The notes below the pieces were generated by a model. That model searched no databases and had not been told where the DNA came from. It was given only the letters and a program-made list of their open reading frames with translations. 64,000 bases of DNA, from the NCBI GenBank assembly GCA_951799425.1, contig OX637399.1, positions 36,305,701-36,369,700 of the forward strand, given 5' to 3'. Positions 25,301 through 39,810 of this stretch are shown here, in pieces; position 1 is the stretch's first letter; every line of letters starts with the position of its first letter. A program made the position numbers and the translations under genes. The stretch is from Ilex aquifolium (taxonomy: Eukaryota > Streptophyta > Magnoliopsida > Aquifoliales > Aquifoliaceae).

Positions 25301-28300
25301 GGAGCAAAAAGTTATGTCAGAAATACTGAAGATTGGGAAATTACTTTTTTTTGCCTTGTGGAGGGGAATGGCCAACTATACCAAACTTCCATCACAATTT
25401 CGAACTTGTTAGAAGATGAATCACCAATTTTGATCTTAATATATTGGTTAGGGTTTCAAGTTCTCTTTGCAATGCCGCAAGAATTAGCTCAATCCGAGTT
25501 CGGGAGAAAGAGTTATGTCGGATATAATATTTCATTTTAAAGGAGGACTACTTATTACACAAAACTTGCGTTACAATAGAGTCCATGCTAGAGGATTTTT
25601 CATGACTTTTGATGTGAATAAAATGGTTAGGGATTGAAGAATTCTTTACAATGCCGCAAGAATCATCTTAATCAGAGACCGGAGCAAAAAGTTATGTCAG
25701 AAATACTGAAGATTGGGAAATTACTTTTTTTTGCCTTGTGGAGGGGAATGGCCAACTATACCAAACTTCCATCACAGTTTCGAACTTGTTAGAAGATGAA
25801 TCACCAATTTTGATCTGAATATATTTGTTAGGGTTTCAAGTTCTCTTTGCAATGCCGTAAGTATTAGCTCAATCCGAGTTCGGGAGAAAGAGTTATGTCG
25901 GATATAATATTTCATTTTAAAGGAGGACTACTTATTACACAAAACTTGCGTTACAATAGAGTTCATGCTAGAGGATTTTTCATGACTTTTGATGTGAATA
26001 AAATGGTTAGGGATTGAAGAATTCTTTACAATGCCGCAAGAATCATCTTAATCAGAGACCGGAGCAAAAAGTTATGTCAGAAATACTGAAGATTGGGAAA
26101 TTACTTTTTTTTGCCTTGTGGAGGGGAATGGCCAACTATACCAAACTTCTATCACAGTTTCGAACTTGTTAGAAGATGAATCACCAATTTTGATCTCAAT
26201 ATATTGGTTAGGGTTTCAAGTTCTCTTTGCAATGCCGCAAGAATTAGCTCAATCCGAGTTCGGGAGAAAGAGTTATGTCGGATATAATATTTCATTTTAA
26301 AGGAGGACTACTTATTACACAAAACTTGCGTTACAATAGAGTCCATGCTAGAGGATTTTTCATGACTTTTGATGTGAATAAAATGGTTAGGGATTGAAGA
26401 ATTCTTTACAATGCCGCAAGAATCATCTTAATCAGAGACCGGAGCAAAAAGTTATGTCAGAAATACTGAAGATTGGGAAATTACTTTTTTTTGCCTTGTG
26501 GAGGGGAATGGCCAACTATACCAAACTTCCATCACAATTTCGAACTTGTTAGAAGATGAATCACCAATTTTGATCTTAATATATTGGTTAGGGTTTCAAG
26601 TTCTCTTTGCAATGCCGCAAGAATTAGCTCAATCCGAGTTCGGGAGAAAGAGTTATGTCGGATATAATATTTCATTTTAAAGGAGGACTACTTATTACAC
26701 AAAACTTGCGTTACAATAGAGTCCATGCTAGAGGATTTTTCATGACTTTTGATGTGAATAAAATGGTTAGGGATTGAAGAATTCTTTACAATGCCGCAAG
26801 AATCATCTTAATCAGAGACCGGAGCAAAAAGTTATGTCAGAAATACTGAAGATTGGGAAATTACTTTTTTTTGCCTTGTGGAGGGGAATGGCCAACTATA
26901 CCAAACTTCCATCACAGTTTCGAACTTGTTAGAAGATGAATCACCAATTTTGATCTGAATATATTTGTTAGGGTTTCAAGTTCTCTTTGCAATGCCGTAA
27001 GTATTAGCTCAATCCGAGTTCGGGAGAAAGAGTTATGTCGGATATAATATTTCATTTTAAAGGAGGACTACTTATTACACAAAACTTGCGTTACAATAGA
27101 GTTCATGCTAGAGGATTTTTCATGACTTTTGATGTGAATAAAATGGTTAGGGATTGAAGAATTCTTTACAATGCCGCAAGAATCATCTTAATCAGAGACC
27201 GGAGCAAAAAGTTATGTCAGAAATACTGAAGATTGGGAAATTACTTTTTTTTGCCTTGTGGAGGGGAATGGCCAACTATACCAAACTTCTATCACAGTTT
27301 CGAACTTGTTAGAAGATGAATCACCAATTTTGATCTCAATATATTGGTTAGGGTTTCAAGTTCTCTTTGCAATGCCGCAAGAATTAGCTCAATCCGAGTT
27401 CGGGAGAAAGAGTTATGTCGGATATAATATTTCATTTTAAAGGAGGACTACTTATTACACAAAACTTGCGTTACAATAGAGTCCATGCTAGAGGATTTTT
27501 CATGACTTTTGATGTGAATAAAATGGTTAGGGATTGAAGAATTCTTTACAATGCCGCAAGAATCATCTTAATCAGAGACCGGAGCAAAAAGTTATGTCAG
27601 AAATACTGAAGATTGGGAAATTACTTTTTTTTGCCTTGTGGAGGGGAATGGCCAACTATACCAAACTTCCATCACAATTTCGAACTTGTTAGAAGATGAA
27701 TCACCAATTTTGATCTTAATATATTGGTTAGGGTTTCAAGTTCTCTTTGCAATGCCGCAAGAATTAGCTCAATCCGAGTTCGGGAGAAAGAGTTATGTCG
27801 GATATAATATTTCATTTTAAAGGAGGACTACTTATTACACAAAACTTGCGTTACAATAGAGTCCATGCTAGAGGATTTTTCATGACTTTTGATGTGAATA
27901 AAATGGTTAGGGATTGAAGAATTCTTTACAATGCCGCAAGAATCATCTTAATCAGAGACCGGAGCAAAAAGTTATGTCAGAAATACTGAAGATTGGGAAA
28001 TTACTTTTTTTTGCCTTGTGGAGGGGAATGGCCAACTATACCAAACTTCCATCACAGTTTCGAACTTGTTAGAAGATGAATCACCAATTTTGATCTGAAT
28101 ATATTTGTTAGGGTTTCAAGTTCTCTTTGCAATGCCGTAAGTATTAGCTCAATCCGAGTTCGGGAGAAAGAGTTATGTCGGATATAATATTTCATTTTAA
28201 AGGAGGACTACTTATTACACAAAACTTGCGTTACAATAGAGTTCATGCTAGAGGATTTTTCATGACTTTTGATGTGAATAAAATGGTTAGGGATTGAAGA

Positions 28301-29157
28301 ATTCTTTACAATGCCGCAAGAATCATCTTAATCAGAGACCGAAGCAAAAAGTTATGTCAGAAATACTGAAGATTGGGAAATTACTTTTTTTTGCCTTGTG
28401 GAGGGGAATGGCCAACTATACCAAACTTCTATCACAGTTTCGAACTTGTTAGAAGATGAATCACCAATTTTGATCTCAATATATTGGTTAGGGTTTCAAG
28501 TTCTCTTTGCAATGCCGCAAGAATTAGCTCAATCCGAGTTCGGGAGAAAGAGTTATGTCGGATATAATATTTCATTTTAAAGGAGGACTACTTATTACAC
28601 AAAACTTGCGTTACAATAGAGTCCATGCTAGAGGATTTTTCATGACTTTTGATGTGAATAAAATGGTTAGGGATTGAAGAATTCTTTACAATGCCGCAAG
28701 AATCATCTTAATCAGAGACCGGAGCAAAAAGTTATGTCAGAAATACTGAAGATTGGGAAATTACTTTTTTTTGCCTTGTGGAGGGGAATGGCCAACTATA
28801 CCAAACTTCCATCACAATTTCGAACTTGTTAGAAGATGAATCACCAATTTTGATCTTAATATATTGGTTAGGGTTTCAAGTTCTCTTTGCAATGCCGCAA
28901 GAATTAGCTCAATCCGAGTTCGGGAGAAAGAGTTATGTCGGATATAATATTTCATTTTAAAGGAGGACTACTTATTACACAAAACTTGCGTTACAATATA
29001 GTCCATGCTAGAGGATTTTTCATGACTTTTGATGTGAATAAAATGGTTAGGGATTGAAGAATTCTTTACAATGCCGCAAGAATCATCTTAATCAGAGACC
29101 GGAGCAAAAAGTTATGTCAGAAATACTGAAGATTGGGAAATTACTTTTTTTTGCCTT
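22318..29157 (+). repeat. 3-mer higher-order repeat X-S-L, 1,140 bp x 6
   Basis: Six consecutive X-S-L trimers start at 22,318, 23,458, 24,598, 25,738, 26,878 and 28,018. Each X has CACAGTTT and is followed by GAGTTC, except the one at 23,458; each S has CTTCTATCACAG; each L has ATCTTAAT. Private changes are few: AAATTGAGACC near 23,391, GACCGAAGC at 28,342 and CAATATAGTCC near 28,999. The trimers from 24,598 on look almost identical, so this is the most homogeneous stretch of domain I. Confidence 0.9.
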
Positions 29158-30284
29158 GTGGAGGGGAATGGCCAACTATACCAAACTTCCATCACAGTTT
29201 CGAACTTGTTAGAAGATGAATCACCAATTTTGATCTGAATATATTTGTTAGGGTTTCAAGTTCTCTTTGCAATGCCGTAAGTATTAGCTCAATCCGAGTT
29301 CGCGAGAAAGAGTTATGTCGGATATAATATTTCATTTTAAAGGAGGACTACTTATTACACAAAACTTGCGTTACAATAGAGTTCATGCTAGAGGATTTTT
29401 CATGACTTTTGATGTGAATAAAATGGTTAGGGATTGAAGAATTCTTTACAATGCCGCAAGAATCATCTTAATCAGAGACCGGAGCAAAAAGTTATGTCAG
29501 AAATACTGAAGATTGGGAAATTACTTTTTTTTGCCTTGTGGAGGGGAATGGCCAACTATACCAAACTTCCATCACAATTTCGAACTTGTTAGAAGATGAA
29601 TCACCAATTTTGATCTTAATATATTGGTTAGGGTTTCAAGTTCTCTTTGCAATGCCGCAAGAATTAGCTCAATCCGAGTTCGGGAGAAAGAGTTATGTCG
29701 GATATAATATTTCATTTTAAAGGAGGACTACTTATTACACAAAACTTGCGTTACAATAGAGTCCATGCTAGAGGATTTTTCATGACTTTTGATGTGAATA
29801 AAATGGTTAGGGATTGAAGAATTCTTTACAATGCCGCAAGAATCATCTTAATCAGAGACCGGAGCAAAAAGTTATGTCAGAAATACTGAAGATTGGGAAA
29901 TTACTTTTTTTTGCCTTGCGGAGGGGAATGGCCAACTATACCAAACTTCCATCACAATTTCGAACTTGTTAGAAGATGAATCACCAATTTTGATCTCAAT
30001 ATATTGATTAGGGTTTCAAGTTCTCTTTGCAATGCCGCAAGAATTAGCTCAATCCGAGTTCGGGAGAAAAAGTTATGTCGGATATAATATTTCATTTTAA
30101 AGGAGGACTACTTATTACACAAAACTTGCGTTACAATAGAGCCCATGCTAGATGATTTTTCATGACTTTTGTTGTGAATAAAATGGTTAGGGATTGAAGA
30201 ATTCTTTACAATGCCGCAAGAATCATCTTAATCAGAGACCGGAGCAAAAAGTTATGTCAGAAATACTAAAGAATGGGAAATTAC

Positions 30285-30297
30285 TTTTTTTTTTTTT
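30285..30297 (+). repeat. T13 allele of the T-tract
   Basis: Thirteen T followed by CCTCGTGG, on the GAGCCC / AGATGATT / GTTGTG / ACTAAAGAATGG haplotype. The monomer is 384 bp. Confidence 0.9.
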
Positions 30298-32568
30298 CCT
30301 CGTGGAGGGGAATGGCCAACTATACCAAACTTCCATCACAGTTTCGAACTTGTTAGAAGATGAATCACCAATTTTGATCTCAATATATTGGTTAGGGTTT
30401 CAAGTTCTCTTTGCAATGCCGCAAGAATTAGCTCAATCCGAGTTCGGGAGAAAAAGTTATGTCGGATATAATATTTCATTTTAAAGGAGGACTACTTATT
30501 ACACAAAACTTGCGTTACAATAGAGTCCATGCTAGAGGATTTTTCATGACTTTTGATGTGAATAAAATGGTTAGGGATTGAAGAATTCTTTACAATGCCG
30601 CAAGAATCATCTTAATCAGAGACCGGAGCAAAAAGTTATGTCAGAAATACTGAAGATTGGGAAATTACTTTTTTTTGCCTTGTGGAGGGGAATGGCCAAC
30701 TATACCAAACTTCCATCACAGTTTCGAACTTGTTAGAAGATGAATCACCAATTTTGATCTGAATATATTTGTTAGGGTTTCCAGTTCTCTTTGCAATGCC
30801 GTAAGTATTAGCTCAATCCGTGTTCGGGAGAAAGAGTTATGTCGGATATAATATTTCATTTTAAAGGAGGACTACTTATTACACAAAACTTGCGTTACAA
30901 TAGAGTCCATGCTAGAGGATTTTTCATGACTTTTGATGTGAATAAAATGGTTAGGGATTGAAGAATTCTTTACAATGCCGCAAGAATCATCTTAATCAGA
31001 GACCGGAGCAAAAAGTTATGTCAGAAATACTGAAGATTGGGAAATTACTTTTTTTTGCCTTGTGGAGGGGAATGGCCAACTATACCAAACTTCCATCACA
31101 ATTTCGAACTTGTTAGAAGATGAATCACCAATTTTGATCTTAATATATTGGTTAGGGTTTCAAGTTCTCTTTGCAATGCCGCAAGAATTAGCTCAATCCG
31201 AGTTCGGGAGAAAGAGTTATGTCGGATATAATATTTCATTTTAAAGGAGGACTACTTATTACACAAAACTTGCGTTACAATAGAGTCCATGCTAGAGGAT
31301 TTTTCATGACTTTTGATGTGAATAAAATGGTTAGGGATTGAAGAATTCTTTACAATGCCGCAAGAATCATCTTAATCAGAGACCGGAGCAAAAAGTTATG
31401 TCAGAAATACTGAAGATTGGGAAATTACTTTTTTTTGCCTTGCGGAGGGGAATGGCCAACTATACCAAACTTCCATCACAATTTCAAACTTGTTAGAAGA
31501 TGAATCACCAATTTTGATCTCAATATATTGATTAGGGTTTCAAGTTCTCTTTGCAATGCCGCAAGAATTAGCTCAATCCGAGTTCGGGAGAAAAAGTTAT
31601 GTCGGATATAATATTTCATTTTAAAGGAGGACTACTTATTACACAAAACTTGCGTTACAATAGAGTCCATGCTAGAGGATTTTTCATGACTTTTGATGTG
31701 AATAAAATGGTTAGGGATTGAAGAATTCTTTACAATACCGCAAGAATCATCTTAATCAGAGACCGGAGCAAAAAGTTATGTCAGAAATACTGAAGATTGG
31801 GAAATTACTTTTTTTTGCCTTGTGGAGGGGAATGGCCAACTATACCAAACTTCCATCACAATTTCGAACTTGTTAGAAGATGAATCACCAATTTTGATCT
31901 TAATATATTGGTTAGGGTTTCAAGTTCTCTTTGCAATGCCGCAAGAATTAGCTCAATCCGAGTTCGGGAGAAAGAGTTATGTCGGATATAATATTTCATT
32001 TTAAAGGAGGACTACTTATTACACAAAACTTGCGTTACAATAGAGTCCATGCTAGAGGATTTTTCATGACTTTTGATGTGAATAAAATGGTTAGGGATTG
32101 AAGAATTCTTTACAATGCCGCAAGAATCATCTTAATCAGAGACCGGAGCAAAAAGTTATGTCAGAAATACTGAAGATTGGGAAATTACTTTTTTTTGCCT
32201 TGCGGAGGGGAATGGCCAACTATACCAAACTTCCATCACAATTTCGAACTTGTTAGAAGATGAATCACCAATTTTGATCTCAATATATTGATTAGGGTTT
32301 CAAGTTCTCTTTGCAATGCCGCAAGAATTAGCTCAATCCGAGTTCGGGAGAAAAAGTTATGTCGGATATAATATTTCATTTTAAAGGAGGACTACTTATT
32401 ACACAAAACTTGCGTTACAATAGAGCCCATGCTAGATGATTTTTCATGACTTTTGTTGTGAATAAAATGGTTAGGGATTGAAGAATTCTTTACAATGCCG
32501 CAAGAATCATCTTAATCAGAGACCGGAGCAAAAAGTTATGTCAGAAATACTAAAGAATGGGAAATTAC

Positions 32569-32581
32569 TTTTTTTTTTTTT
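32569..32581 (+). repeat. T13 allele of the T-tract
   Basis: Thirteen T followed by CCTCGTGG; first of the two tandem 1,144-bp L-C-S trimers. Confidence 0.9.
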
Positions 32582-33712
32582 CCTCGTGGAGGGGAATGGC
32601 CAACTATACCAAACTTCCATCACAGTTTCGAACTTGTTAGAAGATGAATCACCAATTTTGATCTCAATATATTGGTTAGGGTTTCAAGTTCTCTTTGCAA
32701 TGCCGCAAGAATTAGCTCAATCCGAGTTCGGGAGAAAAAGTTATGTCGGATATAATATTTCATTTTAAAGGAGGACTACTTATTACACAAAACTTTCGTT
32801 ACAATAGAGTCCATGCTAGAGGATTTTTCATGACTTTTGATGTGAATAAAATGGTTAGGGATTGAAGAATTCTTTACAATGCCGCAAGAATCATCTTAAT
32901 CAGAGACCGGAGCAAAAAGTTATGTCAGAAATACTGAAGATTGGGAAATTACTTTTTTTTGCCTTGTGGAGGGGAATGGCCAACTATACCAAACTTCCAT
33001 CACAATTTCGAACTTGTTAGAAGATGAATCACCAATTTTGATCTTAATATATTGGTTAGGGTTTCAAGTTCTCTTTGCAATGCCGCAAGAATTAGCTCAA
33101 TCCGAGTTCGGGAGAAAGAGTTATGTCGGATATAATATTTCATTTTAAAGGAGGACTACTTATTACACAAAACTTGCGTTACAATAGAGTCCATGCTAGA
33201 GGATTTTTCATGACTTTTGATGTGAATAAAATGGTTAGGGATTGAAGAATTCTTTACAATGCCGCAAGAATCATCTTAATCAGAGACCGGAGCAAAAAGT
33301 TATGTCAGAAATACTGAAGATTGGGAAATTACTTTTTTTTGCCTTGCGGAGGGGAATGGCCAACTATACCAAACTTCCATCACAATTTCGAACTTGTTAG
33401 AAGATGAATCACCAATTTTGATCTCAATATATTGATTAGGGTTTCAAGTTCTCTTTGCAATGCCGCAAGAATTAGCTCAATCCGAGTTCGGGAGAAAAAG
33501 TTATGTCGGATATAATATTTCATTTTAAAGGAGGACTACTTATTACACAAAACTTGCGTTACAATAGAGCCCATGCTAGATGATTTTTCATGACTTTTGT
33601 TGTGAATAAAATGGTTAGGGATTGAAGAATTCTTTACAATGCCGCAAGAATCATCTTAATCAGAGACCGGAGCAAAAAGTTATGTCAGAAATACTAAAGA
33701 ATGGGAAATTAC

Positions 33713-33725
33713 TTTTTTTTTTTTT
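33713..33725 (+). repeat. T13 allele of the T-tract
   Basis: Thirteen T followed by CCTCGTGG; second of the two tandem 1,144-bp L-C-S trimers. Confidence 0.9.
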
Positions 33726-34489
33726 CCTCGTGGAGGGGAATGGCCAACTATACCAAACTTCCATCACAGTTTCGAACTTGTTAGAAGATGAATCACCAAT
33801 TTTGATCTCAATATATTGGTTAGGGTTTCAAGTTCTCTTTGCAATGCCGCAAGAATTAGCTCAATCCGAGTTCGGGAGAAAAAGTTATGTCGGATATAAT
33901 ATTTCATTTTAAAGGATGACTACTTATTACACAAAACTTTCGTTACAATAGAGTCCATGCTAGAGGATTTTTCATGACTTTTGATGTGAATAAAATGGTT
34001 AGGGATTGAAGAATTCTTTACAATGCCGCAAGAATCATCTTAATCAGAGACCGGAGCAAAAAGTTATGTCAGAAATACTGAAGATTGGGAAATTACTTTT
34101 TTTTGCCTTGTGGAGGGGAATGGCCAACTATACCAAACTTCCATCACAGTTTCGAACTTGTTAGAAGATGAATCACCAATTTTGATCTGAATATATTTGT
34201 TAGGGTTTCAAGTTCTCTTTGCAATGCCGTAAGTATTAGCTCAATCCGAGTTCGGGAGAAAGAGTTATGTCGGATATAATATTTCATTTTAAAGGAGGAC
34301 TACTTATTACACAAAACTTGCGTTACAATAGAGTCCATGCTAGAGGATTTTTCATGACTTTTGATGTGAATAAAATGGTTAGGGATTGAAGAATTCTTTA
34401 CAATGCCGCAATAATCATCTTAATCAGAGACCGGAGCAAAAAGTTATGTCAGAAATACTGAAGATTGGGAAATTACTTTTTTTTGCCTT

Positions 34490-37400
34490 GTGGAGGGGAA
34501 TGGCCAACTATACCAAACTTCCATCACAATTTCGAACTTGTTAGAAGATGAATCACCAATTTTGATCTTAATATATTGGTTAGGGTTTCAAGTTCTCTTT
34601 GCAATGCCGCAAGAATTAGCTCAATCCGAGTTCGGGAGAAAGAGTTATGTCGGATATAATATTTCATTTTAAAGGAGGACTACTTATTACACAAAACTTG
34701 CGTTACAATAGAGTCCATGCTAGAGGATTTTTCATGACTTTTGATGTGAATAAAATGGTTAGGGATTGAAGAATTCTTTACAATGCCGCAAGAATCATCT
34801 TAATCAGAGACCGGAGCAAAAAGTTATGTCAGAAATACTGAAGATTGGGAAATTACTTTTTTTTGCCTTGCGGAGGGGAATGGCCAACTATACCAAACTT
34901 CCATCACAATTTCGAACTTGTTAGAAGATGAATCACCAATTTTGATCTCAATATATTGATTAGGGTTTCAAGTTCTCTTTGCAATGCCGCAAGAATTAGC
35001 TCAATCCGAGTTCGGGAGAAAAAGTTATGTCGGATATAATATTTCATTTTAAAGGAGGACTACTTATTACACAAAACTTGCGTTACAATAGAGTCCATGC
35101 TAGAGGATTTTTCATGACTTTTGATGTGAATAAAATGGTTAGGGATTGAAGAATTCTTTACAATGCCGCAAGAATCATCTTAATCAGAGACCGGAGCAAA
35201 AAGTTATGTCAGAAATACTGAAGATTGGGAAATTACTTTTTTTTGCCTTGCGGAGGGGAATGGCCAACTATACCAAACTTCCATCACAATTTCGAACTTG
35301 TTAGAAGATGAATCACCAATTTTGATCTCAATATATTGATTAGGGTTTCAAGTTCTCTTTGCAATGCCGCAAGAATTAGCTCAATCCGAGTTCGGGAGAA
35401 AAAGTTATGTCCGATATAATATTTCATTTTAAAGGAGGACTACTTATTACACAAAACTTGCGTTACAATAGAGCCCATGCTAGATGATTTTTCATGACTT
35501 TTGTTGTGAATAAAATGGTTAGGGATTGAAGAATTCTTTACAATGCCGCAAGAATCATCTTAATCAGAGACCGGAGCAAAAAGTTATGTCAGAAATACTG
35601 AAGATTGGGAAATTACTTTTTTTTGCCTTGCGGAGGGGAATGGCCAACTATACCAAACTTCCATCACAATTTCGAACTTGTTAGAAGATGAATCACCAAT
35701 TTTGATCTCAATATATTGATTAGGGTTTCAAGTTCTCTTTGCAATGCCGCAAGAATTAGCTCAATCCGAGTTCGGGAGAAAAAGTTATGTCGGATATAAT
35801 ATTTCATTTTAAAGGAGGACTACTTATTACACAAAACTTGCGTTACAATAGAGTCCATGCTAGAGGATTTTTCATGACTTTTGATGTGAATAAAATGGTT
35901 AGGGATTGAAGAATTCTTTACAATGCCGCAAGAATCATCTTAATCAGAGACCGGAGCAAAAAGTTATGTCAGAAATACTGAAGATTGGGAAATTACTTTT
36001 TTTTGCCTTGTGGAGGGGAATGGCCAACTATACCAAACTTCCATCACAATTTCGAACTTGTTAGAAGATGAATCACCAATTTTGATCTTAATATATTGGT
36101 TAGGGTTTCAAGTTCTCTTTGCAATGCCGCAAGAATTAGCTCAATCCGAGTTCGGGAGAAAGAGTTATGTCGGATATAATATTTCATTTTAAAGGAGGAC
36201 TACTTATTACACAAAACTTGCGTTACAATAGAGTCCATGCTAGAGGATTTTTCATGACTTTTGATGTGAATAAAATGGTTAGGGATTGAAGAATTCTTTA
36301 CAATGCCGCAAGAATCATCTTAATCAGAGACCGGAGCAAAAAGTTATGTCAGAAATACTGAAGATTGGGAAATTACTTTTTTTTGCCTTGCGGAGGGGAA
36401 TGGCCAACTATACCAAACTTCCATCACAATTTCGAACTTGTTAGAAGATGAATCACCAATTTTGATCTCAATATATTGATTAGGGTTTCAAGTTCTCTTT
36501 GCAATGCCGCAAGAATTAGCTCAATCCGAGTTCGGGAGAAAAAGTTATGTCGGATATAATATTTCATTTTAAAGGAGGACTACTTATTACACAAAACTTG
36601 CGTTACAATAGAGTCCATGCTAGAGGATTTTTCATGACTTTTGATGTGAATAAAATGGTTAGGGATTGAAGAATTCTTTACAATGCCGCAAGAATCATCT
36701 TAATCAGAGACCGGAGCAAAAAGTTATGTCAGAAATACTGAAGATTGGGAAATTACTTTTTTTTGCCTTGCGGAGGGGAATGGCCAACTATACCAAACTT
36801 CCATCACAATTTCGAACTTGTTAGAAGATGAATCACCAATTTTGATCTCAATATATTGATTAGGGTTTCAAGTTCTCTTTGCAATGCCGCAAGAATTAGC
36901 TCAATCCGAGTTCGGGAGAAAAAGTTATGTCCGATATAATATTTCATTTTAAAGGAGGACTACTTATTACACAAAACTTGCGTTACAATAGAGCCCATGC
37001 TAGATGATTTTTCATGACTTTTGTTGTGAATAAAATGGTTAGGGATTGAAGAATTCTTTACAATGCCGCAAGAATCATCTTAATCAGAGACCGGAGCAAA
37101 AAGTTATGTCAGAAATACTGAAGATTGGGAAATTACTTTTTTTTGCCTTGCGGAGGGGAATGGCCAACTATACCAAACTTCCATCACAATTTCGAACTTG
37201 TTAGAAGATGAATCACCAATTTTGATCTCAATATATTGATTAGGGTTTCAAGTTCTCTTTGCAATGCCGCAAGAATTAGCTCAATCCGAGTTCGGGAGAA
37301 AAAGTTATGTCGGATATAATATTTCATTTTAAAGGAGGACTACTTATTACACAAAACTTGCGTTACAATAGAGTCCATGCTAGAGGATTTTTCATGACTT

Positions 37401-39050
37401 TTGATGTGAATAAAATGGTTAGGGATTGAAGAATTCTTTACAATGCCGCAAGAATCATCTTAATCAGAGACCGGAGCAAAAAGTTATGTCAGAAATACTG
37501 AAGATTGGGAAATTACTTTTTTTTTGCCTTGTGGAGGGGAATGGCCAACTATACCAAACTTCCATCACAATTTCGAACTTGTTAGAAGATGAATCACCAA
37601 TTTTGATCTGAATATATTGGTTAGGGTTTCAAGTTCTCTTTGCAATGCCGCAAGAATTAGCTCAATCCGAGTTCGGGAGAAAGAGTTATGTCGGATATAA
37701 TATTTCATTTTAAAGGAGGACTACTTATTACACAAAACTTGCGTTACAATAGAGTCCATGCTAGAGGATTTTTCATGACTTTTGATGTGAATAAAATGGT
37801 TAGGGATTGAAGAATTCTTTACAATGCCGCAAGAATCATCTTAATCAGAGACCGGAGCAAAAAGTTATGTCAGAAATACTGAAGATTGGGAAATTACTTT
37901 TTTTTGCCTTGCGGAGGGGAATGGCCAACTATACCAAACTTCCATCACAATTTCGAACTTGTTAGAAGATGAATCACCAATTTTGATCTCAATATATTGA
38001 TTAGGGTTTCAAGTTCTCTTTGCAATGCCGCAAGAATTAGCTCAATCCGAGTTCGGGAGAAAAAGTTATGTCGGATATAATATTTCATTTTAAAGGAGGA
38101 CTACTTATTACACAAAACTTGCGTTACAATAGAGTCCATGCTAGAGGATTTTTCATGACTTTTGATGTGAATAAAATGGTTAGGGATTGAAGAATTCTTT
38201 ACAATGCCGCAAGAATCATCTTAATCAGAGACCGGAGCAAAAAGTTATGTCAGAAATACTGAAGATTGGGAAATTACTTTTTTTTGCCTTGCGGAGGGGA
38301 ATGGCCAACTATACCAAACTTCCATCACAATTTCGAACTTGTTAGAAGATGAATCACCAATTTTGATCTCAATATATTGATTAGGGTTTCAAGTTCTCTT
38401 TGCAATGCCGCAAGAATTAGCTCAATCCGAGTTCGGGAGAAAAAGTTATGTCGGATATAATATTTCATTTTAAAGGAGGACTACTTATTACACAAAACTT
38501 GCGTTACAATAGAGCCCATGCTAGATGATTTTTCATGACTTTTGTTGTGAATAAAATGGTTAGGGATTGAAGAATTCTTTACAATGCCGCAAGAATCATC
38601 TTAATCAGAGACCGGAGCAAAAAGTTATGTCAGAAATACTGAAGATTGGGAAATTACTTTTTTTTGCCTTGCGGAGGGGAATGGCCAACTATACCAAACT
38701 TCCATCACAATTTCGAACTTGTTAGAAGATGAATCACCAATTTTGATCTCAATATATTGATTAGGGTTTCAAGTTCTCTTTGCAATGCCGCAAGAATTAG
38801 CTCAATCCGAGTTCGGGAGAAAAAGTTATGTCGGATATAATATTTCATTTTAAAGGAGGACTACTTATTACACAAAACTTGCGTTACAATAGAGTCCATG
38901 CTAGAGGATTTTTCATGACTTTTGATGTGAATAAAATGGTTAGGGATTGAAGAATTATTTACAATGCCGCAAGAATCATTTTAATCAGAGACCGGAGCAA
39001 AAAGTTATGTCAGAAATACTGAAGATTGGGAAATTACTTTTTTTTGCCTT
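34490..39050 (+). repeat. 4-mer higher-order repeat L-C-C-C, ~1,520 bp x 3
   Basis: Tetramers begin at 34,490, 36,010 and 37,531. Each is one GTGG monomer followed by three GCGG/ATATTGATT (class C) monomers. The third tetramer starts with a variant that has ATCTGAAT with ATATTGG and a 9-T run, adding one base. GTCCGATAT replaces GTCGGATAT after the second monomer in the first two tetramers (near 35,410 and 36,930) but not in the third. Confidence 0.85.
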
Positions 39051-39810
39051 GTGGAGGGGAATGGCCAACTATACCAAACTTCCATCACAATTTCGAACTT
39101 GTTAGAAGATGAATCACCAATTTTGATCTCAATATATTTGTTAGGGTTTCAAGTTCTCTTTGCAATGCCGTAAGTATTAGCTCAATCCGAGTTCGGGAGA
39201 AAGAGTTATGTCGGATATAATATTTCATTTTAAAGGAGGATTACTTATTACACAAAACTTGCGTTACAATAGAGTCCATGCTAGAGGATTTTTCATGACT
39301 TGTGATGTGAATAAAATGGTTAGGGATTGAAGAATTCTTTACAATGCCGCAAGAATCATCTTAATCAGAGACCGGAGCAAAAAGTTATGTCAGAAATACT
39401 GAAGATTGGGAAATTACTTTTTTTTGCCTTGTGGAGGGGAATGGCCAACTATACCAAACTTCCATCACAATTTCGAACTTGTTAGAAGATGAATCACCAA
39501 TTTTGATCTCATTATATTGATTAGGGTTTCAAGTTCTCTTTGCAATGCCGCAAGAATTAGCTCAATCCGAGTTCGGGAGAAAGAGTTATGTCGGATATAA
39601 TATTTCATTTTAAAGGAGGACTACTTATTACACAAAACTTGCGTTACAATAGAGCCCATGCTAGAGGATTTTTCATGACTTTTGATGTGAATAAAATGGT
39701 TAGGGATTGAAGAATTCTTTACAATGCCGCAAGAATCATCTTAATCAGAGACCGGAGCAAAAAGTTATGTCAGAAATACTAAAGATTGGAAATTACTTTT
39801 TTTTTGCCTT
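39051..39810 (+). repeat. Transition between domain I and domain II
   Basis: Two monomers bridge the domains. The first (39,051) combines ATCTCAAT with ATATTTG and CCGTAAGT, the X form seen throughout domain II. The second (39,431) has ATCTCATTATATTGATT, a class C-like end without GCGG. Private changes cluster here: GAATTA at the EcoRI site and ATCATTTTAATC just upstream (about 38,950-38,990), GGATTACTT near 39,238, and CTTGTGATGTG near 39,301. Confidence 0.6.

Larger units (their letters stand above)
29158..34489 (+). repeat. Mixed zone with L-C-S 3-mers of 1,144 bp carrying T13
   Basis: The order is X L C S X L C L C S L C S X. The L-C-S(T13) trimer appears at 29,538, 31,822 and 32,966; the last two are tandem at 1,144 bp and share ACTTTCG in place of ACTTGCG after the S monomer (near 32,795 and 33,939). 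Class C (GCCTTGCGG with ATATTGATT) first appears at 29,918. Private changes include CGCGAGAAAG near 29,303, CCAGTTCTC near 30,781 and GGATGACTAC near 33,916. Confidence 0.8.
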
